Shown: positions 7,625 to 15,242 of the stretch, in pieces
Layout of the letters: every line of letters begins with the position of its first letter
How positions within the stretch are numbered: position 1 is the stretch's first letter
Assembly (NCBI GenBank): GCA_050942625.1
Contig: JBMNNS010000014.1
Coordinates: forward strand, 1 to 27,574
Reading direction: 5' to 3'
Source: JBMNNS01 sp050942625
GTDB taxonomy: Bacteria > Bacillota > Dethiobacteria > DTU022 > UBA8154
Length of the DNA stretch: 27,574 bases
The notes under the pieces: model-generated
Told to the model about the DNA's origin: nothing
Seen by the model: the letters and a program-made list of their open reading frames with translations, nothing else
The model's database searches: none
Program-made: the position numbers and the translations under genes

Positions 7625-8257
7625 GTGAAGGCTTTCCATAGAGCTATCCTGGAATATTTAAGGGAAAATGTGGGCATCTATATGCTTGTTAGCACTTTTT
7701 TTCTGACTGGGGTTTTTTGTGGAGCCTTATTAATCAGGTTTATGGAAGAAAGCCAGTTAATGGAGCTAAACACTACCGTTACCCACTTTATGGATAGTTT
7801 ACATGGCGAGACCAACATCTTAAATCCAACCCCATTGTTGAAAATGTCTTTACAAAAAAATGGAAGATTCATTTTAATTGTTTGGTTATTGGGTCTGCTA
7901 CGCCTGGGTTTTCTTCTTACGTTATTATATCTTCTACTTAAAGGTCTGGCCCTTGGTTTTACGGTCGGTTTTTTGGTAGATCGTTCGGCACTAAAGGGCG
8001 TTGTTTTTTGTTTGGCCGCTGTTTTACCACATAACTTTCTGCTTATACCTGCTTACCTTTCTGCTTCTGCCATTTCGACATCTTTTTCTATTTTAAAATA
8101 TAAAAACCATCTGGCATGGAAAAAACAAAGTTCTAGCTATTTGTTTTTACAATACTCTTTTTTTATGTTTTTAATTTTTATTTCCATGATTGTGGGGGTA
8201 CTGGTGGAAGCCTATATTACTCCTGTCTTTATTAAATTAGCTTCTTCCCTTTTTTAA
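7625..8257 (+). CDS. spoIIM: SpoIIM, engulfment membrane protein
   Basis: SpoIIM anchors the SpoIID-SpoIIP peptidoglycan hydrolase complex in the mother-cell membrane that drives engulfment. The GTG start at 7625 follows AAAAGGAGAA. The 210-residue protein has about five membrane segments (near residues 18-38, 78-100, 108-125, 130-150 and 178-200) and the central GLALGFTVGF block typical of the family. Position next to xerD is the same as in Bacillus subtilis (spoIIM-ripX). Expression is probably mother-cell specific. Confidence 0.93.
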   Translation: MKAFHRAILEYLRENVGIYMLVSTFFLTGVFCGALLIRFMEESQLMELNTTVTHFMDSLHGETNILNPTPLLKMSLQKNGRFILIVWLLGLLRLGFLLTLLYLLLKGLALGFTVGFLVDRSALKGVVFCLAAVLPHNFLLIPAYLSASAISTSFSILKYKNHLAWKKQSSSYLFLQYSFFMFLIFISMIVGVLVEAYITPVFIKLASSLF

Positions 8258-8266
8258 GGTATAACA

Positions 8267-8279
8267 AACATAATATGTT
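8267..8279. promoter_or_regulatory. Inverted repeat AACATA-A-TATGTT
   Basis: This perfect 6-base palindrome with a one-base centre lies between spoIIM and xerD, about 40 bases upstream of the putative xerD -10. It could be a small operator. In AT-rich intergenic DNA it could also be chance. Confidence 0.3.
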
Positions 8280-8317
8280 GAAAAAGGGTTTTATATGGCC
8301 GGCGTGGAATATCATAT

Positions 8318-8323
8318 TATAAT
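8318..8323 (+). promoter_or_regulatory. TATAAT, possible sigma-A -10 of xerD
   Basis: A perfect TATAAT lies 33 bases before the xerD start. No TTGACA-like -35 is found 16-18 bases upstream (bases near 8295-8300 read ATGGCC), and there is no extended -10. It is a weak candidate. Confidence 0.35.
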
Positions 8324-8356
8324 TGCTATATTTTAGCTAAAGGGGATAAGACTGGT

Positions 8357-9244
8357 ATGGATAGTACCTTAAAAGACTTCATTAACTATCTTTCTGTAGA
8401 AAAAGGGCTTGCAAAAAACACTCTTGATTCATACCAAAGGGATCTAAGGGACTATCTTAAATATTTACATAATAATAATATAAAGGATGCAAACTGTGTT
8501 TCACGGAAAATAATATCGGATTATTTGTTGCACCAAAAAGAAAGAGGGCTTGCTCCTTCTACTATTACCAGGAACTTAGCTTCCATCAGATCTTTTTACC
8601 AGTTTCTTTTAAAAGAACAGCTGATTCAGGAAAACCCAACCACTGATCTGGAGTCTCCCCGCCTGGAAAAAAAATTGCCGCAGGTCCTTTCCCTCAACGA
8701 AATGGAATTATTGCTTGAACAACCAAAAACAAAGAATGCAGCTGGACTGAGGGATAAAGCCATGCTTGAACTTTTATACGCTACAGGTATAAGAGTTTCG
8801 GAACTGGTCTGCTTGAATGTAAGTGATGTGCACATTAAAATGGGTTTTTTAAAATGTAATGGTAAGGGGGGTAAAGAAAGAATTATCCCTCTTGGTTCCA
8901 TTGCAATTAAAAGCCTCCAGGACTACTTGCATAAAGGGCGGGTCAAGTTAGTAAAAAGAAAAGACGAGGTTTCACTATTTTTAAATTTGCAGGGTAACCG
9001 GCTTACAAGGCAAGGTTTCTGGAAAATTTTGAAAAAATATTCTATAAAAGCTGGGCTAAAGACGGAAATTACTCCCCATACACTGCGGCACTCTTTTGCA
9101 ACACACCTTTTAGAAAATGGTGCGGATCTACGTTCGGTACAGGAAATGTTAGGTCACGCAGATATTTCAACTACACAGATCTATACCCAGGTAACAAGAC
9201 AAAAAATAAAACAGGTCTATAATCAGACACATCCCAGGGCTTAA
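8357..9244 (+). CDS. xerD: XerD tyrosine recombinase
   Basis: This site-specific recombinase resolves chromosome dimers at dif together with XerC. The 295-residue protein has the SAM-like core-binding domain (1-90) and the catalytic domain (about 108-290) with all active residues: R146 in TGIRVSEL, K170 in NGKGGKER, H241 and R244 in HTLRHSFATH, H267 in LGHAD, and nucleophile Y276. Length and surroundings fit the housekeeping XerD (RipX) rather than a phage or element integrase: there are no att-like repeats or phage genes, and spoIIM and deoB flank it as in Bacillus. ATG 8357 follows AAAGGGGATAAG. Confidence 0.93.
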   Translation: MDSTLKDFINYLSVEKGLAKNTLDSYQRDLRDYLKYLHNNNIKDANCVSRKIISDYLLHQKERGLAPSTITRNLASIRSFYQFLLKEQLIQENPTTDLESPRLEKKLPQVLSLNEMELLLEQPKTKNAAGLRDKAMLELLYATGIRVSELVCLNVSDVHIKMGFLKCNGKGGKERIIPLGSIAIKSLQDYLHKGRVKLVKRKDEVSLFLNLQGNRLTRQGFWKILKKYSIKAGLKTEITPHTLRHSFATHLLENGADLRSVQEMLGHADISTTQIYTQVTRQKIKQVYNQTHPRA

Positions 9245-9262
9245 GGGCAAGGGGGAAATATT

Positions 9263-10468
9263 GTGATAAAAAGGGTCTTTATTCTTGTTTTAGACGGCTC
9301 AGGGGTTGGAGCCTTACCTGATGCAGGGGATTATGGGGATCTTGGCTGCAATACCCTTAGCCATGTTGCTTTGGAATGTGGCCCCCTTAAGATACCAAAT
9401 CTCCTCTCACTTGGGCTGGGAAGGGTTGTTTACCTGCAAGGGACCTCCAGCTTAGATACATTTATAGGTGCTTATGGAAAAATGGCAGAATCGTCCCCCG
9501 GCAAGGATACTACAACAGGGCACTGGGAACTTGCAGGGCTGGTCCTTCAAAAACCTTTTCCCCTTTTTCCGGAAGGGTTTCCCAGGGACTTGATTTCAGG
9601 CTTTGAAAAAGCAATTGGAAGAAAAACTTTGGGAAACTATGCCGCCTCAGGAACGGAAATTATCCAGGTATTAGGTGAAGAACATTTAAAAACAGGATCG
9701 CCAATTGTCTATACTTCTGCTGACAGTGTTTTTCAGGTTGCTGCCCATGAAGAGGTGGTCCCCTTAAAAACCCTTTACGAATGGTGTTTGCTTGCCCGGG
9801 AACAGATTTTTACCGGAGATAATGCTGTTGCCAGGGTTATAGCCAGACCCTTCAGGGGAACCCCCGGACAATTCTGGCGTACAAAGGGACGGCGTGATTT
9901 TTCTTTACCGCCTTTCAGCAATACATTGCTCGATCTGGCTGTGGAGGCGGGATATGAAGTCTGGGCAGTAGGTAAAGTTAAGGATGTTTTTGCCGGTAAA
10001 GGCATCACACGCCATCTTCTGGCCTCTGACAATAAAAGTATTATGAAAGCTGTCAGCCAGGCTCTGAGGGAGGACTTTAAGGGCATTTTATGGGCTACCC
10101 TGGTAGATTTCGACATGTTGTATGGTCATAGAAATGATGTAAAAGGTTTTGCTCTGGCTTTGGAGGAATTTGACATTTTCTTGGGGAAAATAATGCTTTC
10201 CTTGCAAAAAGAGGATCTGCTTGTTATCACTGCTGATCACGGTTGTGATCCAACCCACCCGGGAACAGACCATACCAGGGAATATGTGCCTTTGCTGGTT
10301 TTTGGGGATAAGGTAATCAATGGCCCACTGGCAATAAGGGAAAGTTTTGCCGATCTGGGAGCTACTGTAGCAGAGTTGCTCAACACCAGGCCAACGGCTA
10401 ATGGTCAAAGCTTTGCTGTTGAATTAATTGGGCAGGAAAGATACCTGGAGATAACCGGGAACCAGTAG
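9263..10468 (+). CDS. deoB: Phosphopentomutase DeoB
   Basis: It interconverts (deoxy)ribose 1-phosphate and 5-phosphate in nucleoside salvage. The 401-residue alkaline-phosphatase-fold enzyme has its metal-binding DGSGVGALPDA at the N-terminus (residues 10-20), the phosphorylated-Thr region SPGKDTTTGHWELAG (about 75-89), and the C-terminal TADHGCDPTHPGTDHTRE with the remaining metal ligands. GTG 9263 follows AAGGGGGAAA. It sits 18 bases after xerD and ahead of pdp, whose product it converts, so the two are functionally coupled. Bacillus has the same order (ripX-drm). Confidence 0.95.
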   Translation: MIKRVFILVLDGSGVGALPDAGDYGDLGCNTLSHVALECGPLKIPNLLSLGLGRVVYLQGTSSLDTFIGAYGKMAESSPGKDTTTGHWELAGLVLQKPFPLFPEGFPRDLISGFEKAIGRKTLGNYAASGTEIIQVLGEEHLKTGSPIVYTSADSVFQVAAHEEVVPLKTLYEWCLLAREQIFTGDNAVARVIARPFRGTPGQFWRTKGRRDFSLPPFSNTLLDLAVEAGYEVWAVGKVKDVFAGKGITRHLLASDNKSIMKAVSQALREDFKGILWATLVDFDMLYGHRNDVKGFALALEEFDIFLGKIMLSLQKEDLLVITADHGCDPTHPGTDHTREYVPLLVFGDKVINGPLAIRESFADLGATVAELLNTRPTANGQSFAVELIGQERYLEITGNQ

Positions 10469-10509
10469 TAATATTGGAAAACTACAACTCCAAAGAGGGT
10501 GGTCAGATC

Positions 10510-11826
10510 ATGGGGTTTTTAGATCTAATTTTAAAGAAAAAGGATGGGCAAAGCCTTTCTCCTGAAGAAATTAGTTATATGATCCAGGAATTTAACAACG
10601 GTAACATTCCTGATTATCAAATGGCAGCAATGTTGATGGCAATCTGTTTTCAGGGGTTAAATGCCAGGGAAACGAATGCTCTAACTGCCGCCCTGGCCGA
10701 ATCAGGGGAAGTTCTAGATTTTGACTTTAATGATAAAATAGTTGTCGATAAACACAGTAGCGGAGGTGTAGGCGATAAGATAACGCTGGTGCTGGCTCCC
10801 CTGGTTGCTGCAGCAGGTGTACCCGTGGCAAAAATTTCGGGAAGGGGCCTTGGTTTTACAGGAGGAACTATTGATAAGTTGGAGAGTATTCCAGGTTTTA
10901 AGGCAGATCTATCAATAAAGCAGTTCAAAGAACTTGTGGAAAAAAAATATTTGGCCATTATGGCCCAGACTGAAAGTTTAACGCCGGCAGAGGGCAAACT
11001 TTATGCTCTCAGGGATGTAACAGGAACAGTAGAAAATATGTCACTTATTGCTGCTTCGATTATGAGTAAAAAAATTGCTGGTGGAGCCGGTGCTATCTTA
11101 TTAGATGTGAAAGCAGGTCGGGGTGCCTTTATGAAAAATAAAGAGGCCGCTTTTCATCTTGCTGAAATCATGTTTAGGATTGGGAAAGATATGGGAAGGC
11201 GGGTTGTTTCAGTAGTAACGGATATGAGCCAGCCTTTAGGTTTCGCAGTTGGTAATGCACTTGAAGTCAAGGAAGCGGTAAATGTACTGGAAGGGAAAGG
11301 ACCTGGGGACGTAAGAAAACTTACCCTTATTTTGGGGGGTCATATGTTAGCCATGGCCGGTAAGGTTAGGAATATAGAAGAGGGAGAAGCGGAACTGGCG
11401 AAATTAATCAATAACGGCATGGCGTTGGAAAAATTTAAGGAAATGGTCATTGCCCAGGGAGGAAACCCTGAATTTATAAAGAATCCTTCTTTATTTGTAC
11501 AGGCAAAATATATAAAGAAAATTGTAGCTGCAAGAACAGGCTATTTGCGTGAAATTGATGCCAGACGTGTTGGCAAAACGGCTAAACTTTTAGGAGCTGG
11601 AAGAACATATAAAACCGAAAAAATAGATCCAGCTGCCGGGGTGGTTTTAAACTATAAAGTAAATGATTATATTGTCCAGGGTGATATACTTGCTTTTTTA
11701 CATACTAACAGGGAGGATATCCTTGAAGAGGCTTGTAAGGAAATTAACAATGCTTTTGCCATTGGTGAAGAAAAAGCAGAAACAACTCCCCTGGTGTATG
11801 GTGTTGTTCCCCCCTTTCCAGCATGA
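10510..11826 (+). CDS. pdp: Pyrimidine-nucleoside phosphorylase
   Basis: It splits thymidine, deoxyuridine or uridine with phosphate into base and pentose 1-phosphate, which DeoB then uses. Start chosen at ATG 10510: it has AGAGGGTGG at the right distance, and MGFLDLILKKKDG aligns with Bacillus Pdp; a TTG at 10474 would add 12 unlikely residues. The 438-residue protein shows the phosphate and nucleoside site DKHSSGGVGDK, followed by SGRGLGFTGGTIDKLE. Bacillus subtilis has the purine enzyme pupG at this spot between drm and dacF, so the partner of DeoB differs here. Confidence 0.94.
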   Translation: MGFLDLILKKKDGQSLSPEEISYMIQEFNNGNIPDYQMAAMLMAICFQGLNARETNALTAALAESGEVLDFDFNDKIVVDKHSSGGVGDKITLVLAPLVAAAGVPVAKISGRGLGFTGGTIDKLESIPGFKADLSIKQFKELVEKKYLAIMAQTESLTPAEGKLYALRDVTGTVENMSLIAASIMSKKIAGGAGAILLDVKAGRGAFMKNKEAAFHLAEIMFRIGKDMGRRVVSVVTDMSQPLGFAVGNALEVKEAVNVLEGKGPGDVRKLTLILGGHMLAMAGKVRNIEEGEAELAKLINNGMALEKFKEMVIAQGGNPEFIKNPSLFVQAKYIKKIVAARTGYLREIDARRVGKTAKLLGAGRTYKTEKIDPAAGVVLNYKVNDYIVQGDILAFLHTNREDILEEACKEINNAFAIGEEKAETTPLVYGVVPPFPA

Positions 11827-11908
11827 GGCTTGATTAATATCCAACATCTTTAATACCTTTTTATAGCCAGCCTTGCTTCTAAATATAAATTAGCGGGCTT
11901 TTCTATTT

Positions 11909-11938
11909 GTATCATTTTTGAAAAGCAAGGGGATAATA
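11909..11938 (+). promoter_or_regulatory. Sigma-F promoter of dacF
   Basis: GTATC (11909-11913, four of five bases of GYATA) and GGGGATAATA (11929-11938, fitting GGnnAnAnTR) are separated by 15 bases, the usual sigma-F spacing. dacF is a known sigma-F target in Bacillus. The SD AGAAGGAGGG follows at 11943-11952. The structural gene for sigma-F lies 2.2 kb downstream. Confidence 0.7.
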
Positions 11939-11958
11939 AGTGAGAAGGAGGGCTGTCT

Positions 11959-13146
11959 ATGAAAACAAAAAAAACACGTCAGGTTGTTTCCCTTTTCCTC
12001 ACTATTTTGTTCCTTCTAACAGTTGTCTTTTCCTTTGGAAACGATAAGGTTCAAGCGGTGGAAATGGAGATTAAATCCAAAGCTGCACTATTGATGGAGT
12101 ACCAAAGCGGTGAAATAATATTCGGCTATAATGAACATGAAAAGCTTTACCCGGCAAGTACAACAAAAATTATGACTTTATTGCTGGCACTTGAGGCGTT
12201 AAGTAAAGGGGATATTTCATTGGAAGATGGAGTACCCATTACTGAGCATGCTTCTTCTATGGGTGGTTCTGAGTTATTTTTGAGCCCGGGTGATGTGGTG
12301 GACATGGAATCATTGTTAATAGGGATTACCGTGCATTCCGGCAATGATGCAGCCGTAGCTGTTGCAGAATACCTGGCCGGCAGTGAGGAGGCGTTTGTTG
12401 AACGGATGAACCGACGGGCTACTGAGTTGGGAATGAAAAATACCCATTTTATAAATTCCAGTGGCCTTCATCATGATGAACATTATACTTCTGCCTATGA
12501 TTTGGCTCTGCTAAGCCGGGAATTGTTAAAACACCCTATTTTTTTTCGCTGGAGTAAAATATGGATGGATGAACACTTTTTAGAAGGGAAGATAAAAAGT
12601 GGCGGTGTTTTCTTGAGCAATACCAACCGCCTTATTTACTATTACAAGGGCTGTGATGGTATAAAAACCGGTTTTACCCCTGAATCCTTACATAGTATTG
12701 TAGCAACTGCTGAAAGAAACGGAACACGGTTTATTGCTGTTATCTTAAATGGGCCAACCAGTGAAATTCGTTATGAGGAAGCTACAAAACTGCTTAATTA
12801 CGGTTTTGCTAATTATTACAGCATCCTATTATTAGGTAAAAGTGAAAAGGTTATGACCCTCCCTGTGGAAAAGGGTTCCATAGAAGAGGTAGATGTTATT
12901 ACTGCAGAAAACCTGAGTTTGCTGTTGAAAAAAGGCGATGAAGTTAATTACACAATCCGGACAGTATTACCGGCAAGGTTAAAAACACCTTTAAAAGCAG
13001 GAGAAATAGTCGGTACAATGCAGGCTGTGGAGGAAGAGAAGATCCTCAAAGAGGTGCCACTCATAGTAACTGCCAATGTAAAAAAAGCCTCTCTTATGGA
13101 GCTATTTTGGAAATATCTGAGTACATGGTTGCGTTTTGGCCGCTAA
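11959..13146 (+). CDS. dacF: DacF, sporulation D-alanyl-D-alanine carboxypeptidase
   Basis: This low-molecular-weight penicillin-binding protein trims pentapeptide side chains of forespore peptidoglycan and so limits cross-linking. ATG 11959 has a strong SD. The signal peptide covers about residues 1-33. Catalytic motifs are STTK at 67-70, SGN at 127-129 and KTG at 236-238. A C-terminal PBP5-type beta domain (about 300-375) and a short amphipathic end (LFWKYLSTWLRFGR) anchor it at the membrane. Length is 395 residues, complete, in contrast to the related gene at 24477. It has its own sigma-F-like promoter and a terminator right after it, so it is probably a forespore single-gene unit ahead of the spoIIA operon. 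Confidence 0.95.
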   Translation: MKTKKTRQVVSLFLTILFLLTVVFSFGNDKVQAVEMEIKSKAALLMEYQSGEIIFGYNEHEKLYPASTTKIMTLLLALEALSKGDISLEDGVPITEHASSMGGSELFLSPGDVVDMESLLIGITVHSGNDAAVAVAEYLAGSEEAFVERMNRRATELGMKNTHFINSSGLHHDEHYTSAYDLALLSRELLKHPIFFRWSKIWMDEHFLEGKIKSGGVFLSNTNRLIYYYKGCDGIKTGFTPESLHSIVATAERNGTRFIAVILNGPTSEIRYEEATKLLNYGFANYYSILLLGKSEKVMTLPVEKGSIEEVDVITAENLSLLLKKGDEVNYTIRTVLPARLKTPLKAGEIVGTMQAVEEEKILKEVPLIVTANVKKASLMELFWKYLSTWLRFGR

Positions 13147-13158
13147 AATATTTTTTGG

Positions 13159-13183
13159 AAAAGCCCTCAGGGGCTTTTTTTAT
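13159..13183 (+). terminator. Intrinsic terminator between dacF and spoIIAA
   Basis: AAAAGCCC (13159-13166) and GGGCTTTT (13171-13178) form a perfect 8-pair stem with loop TCAG, followed by more T. It separates forespore dacF transcription from the sigma-H-driven operon that starts two bases later. Confidence 0.88.
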
Positions 13184-13184
13184 T

Positions 13185-13213
13185 GCAGGAAAATCCTGAT
13201 AGATGCAGAATTA
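13185..13213 (+). promoter_or_regulatory. Sigma-H promoter of the spoIIA operon
   Basis: GCAGGAAAA (13185-13193) and GCAGAATTA (13205-13213) match RnAGGAwWW / RnnGAATww at every specified base with an 11-base spacer, the same layout as the spo0A promoter. spoIIA is a classic sigma-H and Spo0A~P target in Bacillus. No clear 0A box is visible next to it here. Confidence 0.85.
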
Positions 13214-13251
13214 ATTTCCAGTAAGTAGTTGGTAGGAGGTTTTACAGGGTA

Positions 13252-13590
13252 ATGAAGGTACAATTAATCAGGCGAAAAGATTGTCTTCTAGTAAGATTAA
13301 AAGGGGAACTTGATCACCATTCTTCCATAGGATTTAAGGAAGCAGTAGAAAGGGAATTACAAAGGGATGAAATCCGTAATCTGGTTTTAAATTTTGAACA
13401 CTTAACTTTTATGGATAGCTCAGGGCTTAGTGTAATTTTAGGCCGCTATAAACAGATCAAGGCCAGAAGGGGTAAACTAGTTATTTGCAGCCCTGGCGAA
13501 CATCTTAAAAAGATACTTCAGATCGGTGGGCTTTTAAAGATTATACCTATTTACAGTAGCGAAGATGAAGCCTTGTCCACCCTTTCCTAA
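13252..13590 (+). CDS. spoIIAA: SpoIIAA anti-anti-sigma factor
   Basis: Unphosphorylated SpoIIAA frees sigma-F from SpoIIAB; SpoIIAB phosphorylates it and SpoIIE reactivates it. This 112-residue STAS-domain protein has the GELDHH turn (residues 18-23) and the phosphorylation site MDSSGL with S56 equivalent to S58 of Bacillus. ATG 13252 is preceded by TAGGAGG. It is the first gene of spoIIAA-spoIIAB-sigF, directly behind a sigma-H promoter. Confidence 0.96.
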   Translation: MKVQLIRRKDCLLVRLKGELDHHSSIGFKEAVERELQRDEIRNLVLNFEHLTFMDSSGLSVILGRYKQIKARRGKLVICSPGEHLKKILQIGGLLKIIPIYSSEDEALSTLS

Positions 13591-13622
13591 ACTTTTAAAA
13601 ACCCCTCAGGAGGTGTCAAGGA

Positions 13623-14090
13623 ATGGCTGGTGACTTACAAGCCAGGCAAAAAATGGATTATATGATACTTGAAGTACCGGCACGATCGGAAAACGAAAGC
13701 TTTGTGCGTGTTGTTGTGGCTGCTTTTGCGGCACGTTTGGATCCGACCCTTGAAGAATTAAACGAACTAAAAACTGCTGTTTCAGAAGCCGTTACCAACT
13801 GTATTCTTCATGCTTATGAAGGGAAGGAAGGAAAGATCATGATCAAGGCAGCCATTGAGAAAAACAAATTTATTGTAGAGGTACACGATACGGGGAAAGG
13901 TATTAAAGACATTGCAACTGCACGTGAGCCCCTTTATACAGAAAAACCCGAATTAGAAAGATCAGGGATGGGTTTTACCATAATGGAAAACTTTATGGAT
14001 GAGGTGACGATCAGCTCCAGGCCCAATGAAGGAACAGTTATTAAGATGCTTAAATATTTTAATAACAATTCCAAGGATAGCACCCATTAA
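13623..14090 (+). CDS. spoIIAB: SpoIIAB anti-sigma-F factor and SpoIIAA kinase
   Basis: This GHKL-fold protein holds sigma-F inactive with ATP and phosphorylates SpoIIAA. Visible are the N box with EAVTNCILHAYEG, the G1 box HDTGKGI, and the G2/ATP-lid end PELERSGMGFTIMENFMDEV, nearly identical to Bacillus. ATG 13623 follows AGGAGG (13608-13613) by 9 bases; ATG 13653 would match the Bacillus length better but has no SD. Length is 155 residues. It is the second gene of the operon, 32 bases after spoIIAA. Confidence 0.96.
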   Translation: MAGDLQARQKMDYMILEVPARSENESFVRVVVAAFAARLDPTLEELNELKTAVSEAVTNCILHAYEGKEGKIMIKAAIEKNKFIVEVHDTGKGIKDIATAREPLYTEKPELERSGMGFTIMENFMDEVTISSRPNEGTVIKMLKYFNNNSKDSTH

Positions 14091-14118
14091 AATGCAGGGT
14101 TTTAAAGGGGATAAATTT

Positions 14119-14835
14119 ATGGATAGGCTAACTACAGAAGAAATAAAGAAACTATATCGCAAAAATAGAGAGGGCGACCTGGAAGCAAGGAAAGAACTGA
14201 TTAAATATAACATCCCCCTTGTACGGGCCCTGGCAGGAAAATATGCTTTCAAAGCAGGCGATTATGATGACTTATTCCAAGAAGGTTGTCTGGGTCTGCT
14301 TAAAGCTTTGCAAAAATATGATCCGGACAAGGGGGTAAAGTTTTCAACTTATGCTGTTCCCTTTATCCTCGGGGATATGCGTACCTATTTAAGAAAAAAC
14401 AGTAGCCCTCTCAAAGTGTCCCGTTCAAATTATGCTCTTTATAAACAGGTGATAAAAACCCAGGAAATAATGGCACAGGAGCTAGGACGTAGACCCAGGT
14501 TGGAGGAAATAGCCGCTAAAATAGGATGTGAAAAAGAGGAGATTGTTTGGTTGATGGAATTGCAACACACCCCTTTATCGTTGCAGGATGAGAATGCTGA
14601 CGAGATTGTTGCTATCCTTGGGCGAAGGGATTTTTCCTTCGATCAGACTGCTGATAATCTTTTTTTAAAAGAGATAATTAATGACCTTCCATTTCGGGAA
14701 AGGCAGATTATTGTCCTGCGCTATTTTTTGGACAAAAGCCAGAAGGAGGTAGCCAAAGTTTTAAATTTGTCACAATCCTATATATCACGGATCGAAAGAA
14801 AAGTTTTACAAGACTTTAAACGGGAAGTGGATTAG
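14119..14835 (+). CDS. sigF: RNA polymerase sigma-F factor
   Basis: This is the first forespore-specific sigma factor. The 238-residue sigma-70 family protein has region 2 (YDDLFQEGCLGLLKAL, then KFSTYAVPFILGDMR), region 3 (about 120-160) and the region 4 helix-turn-helix near the end (KEVAKVLNLSQSYISRIER). ATG 14119 follows AAAGGGG (14104-14110) by 8 bases; upstream in-frame starts at 14026 and 14092 would overlap or abut spoIIAB and lack as good an SD. It ends the operon at a strong terminator. A sigma-F-like site is visible at dacF, just upstream of this operon. Confidence 0.95.
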   Translation: MDRLTTEEIKKLYRKNREGDLEARKELIKYNIPLVRALAGKYAFKAGDYDDLFQEGCLGLLKALQKYDPDKGVKFSTYAVPFILGDMRTYLRKNSSPLKVSRSNYALYKQVIKTQEIMAQELGRRPRLEEIAAKIGCEKEEIVWLMELQHTPLSLQDENADEIVAILGRRDFSFDQTADNLFLKEIINDLPFRERQIIVLRYFLDKSQKEVAKVLNLSQSYISRIERKVLQDFKREVD

Positions 14836-14858
14836 TTTTTTGCAAAAATCCGGGGAAT

Positions 14859-14888
14859 AAGAGCTCAAGTAATTTGAGCTCTTTTTGT
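14859..14888 (+). terminator. Intrinsic terminator after sigF
   Basis: AAGAGCTCAA (14859-14868) and TTGAGCTCTT (14874-14883) form a perfect 10-pair stem with a 5-base loop, followed by T and then G. It ends the spoIIA operon before the spoVA locus. Confidence 0.9.
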
Positions 14889-14917
14889 TATAAATGTAGT
14901 GTTGCTGACAAATAATA
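14888..14917 (+). promoter_or_regulatory. Possible sigma-G promoter of the spoVA locus
   Basis: TTATA (14888-14892) fits four of five bases of GHATR, and AATAATA (14911-14917) fits six of seven bases of the sigma-G -10 (CATWMTA), with the right 18-base spacing. spoVA is a sigma-G operon in Bacillus, and a promoter is needed after the terminator. The match is moderate and the region is AT-rich. Confidence 0.35.
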
Positions 14918-14978
14918 AAAGCAGGTTCCAAGATCAAGGAATCATTCAGGGAAAAAAATAAAAATGGGAGGGTAGAAG

Positions 14979-15185
14979 GTGACAAAAGATACACATTACT
15001 ACATTGTTCTGGTGATGGTAGTTTTAATAGTTGTTGTTTTCACCCTTTGTTTTGCATATTCTCTTTTCCCCGGCAAGGATCGGATTCCACGGCGTTCCAA
15101 GCCTGTAATAGGGTTGCAGGATACTATTACTGATTACCGTTTGGCAACTAATCACCTTCTTTATGGAAATAATCTTGAAGAATAA
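14979..15185 (+). CDS. Small single-pass membrane protein, unknown
   Basis: This 68-residue protein starts at GTG 14979 behind GGGAGGGTAGAAG. Residues 7-29 form one strongly hydrophobic helix (about TYR-rich to Phe/Ala/Tyr boundary); a basic segment (KDRIPRRSK) and a polar tail follow. I do not recognise a family. By the positive-inside rule the C-terminal tail would face the cytoplasm. It is the first gene of the spoVA locus, where Bacillus has spoVAA/spoVAB, but it is far too short to be either. A good start and SD, a fixed place in an operon, and lack of any overlapping gene support it as real. Confidence 0.7.
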   Translation: MTKDTHYYIVLVMVVLIVVVFTLCFAYSLFPGKDRIPRRSKPVIGLQDTITDYRLATNHLLYGNNLEE

Positions 15186-15215
15186 AAGAGAAAAAAGGAG
15201 GTAAACTAACTTCAT

Positions 15216-15242
15216 ATGATAAATCAGAAAGGAGGGAAGTAA
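15216..15242 (+). other. Eight-codon mini-ORF (MINQKGGK) directly ahead of the dodecin gene
   Basis: ATG 15216 opens an 8-codon frame whose TAA (15240-15242) abuts the dodecin ATG (TAAATG). A consensus SD AGGAGG (15196-15201) stands 14 bases before it, and the mini-ORF reads straight through the dodecin gene's own SD (15226-15236). It may serve translational coupling, or the upstream SD may be a leftover. The spacing is longer than optimal. Confidence 0.35.

Noticed and set aside
8357..9244. Tyrosine recombinase as sign of an integrated element
   Set aside because: It matches housekeeping XerD in length and motifs and sits between spoIIM and deoB as in Bacillus. No att repeats or mobile genes are nearby.
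2000..10117. Further 0A-box cores: TGTCGAA at 2000-2006 in spo0A, TTCGACA at 8074-8080 in spoIIM and near 10109 in deoB
   Set aside because: All lie inside coding sequence away from promoters. A 7-base core is expected about three times by chance on both strands of a window this size.
10650..10997. Minus-strand open frames of 90-140 codons, here opposite pdp and also opposite deoB, spmA and dacB
   Set aside because: Each lies wholly opposite a well-identified + strand gene and has no recognisable family; they are reading shadows.
11862..11903. Terminator between pdp and dacF
   Set aside because: AGCC and GGCT can pair around a long AT-rich loop, but the stem is only four pairs, too weak to call.
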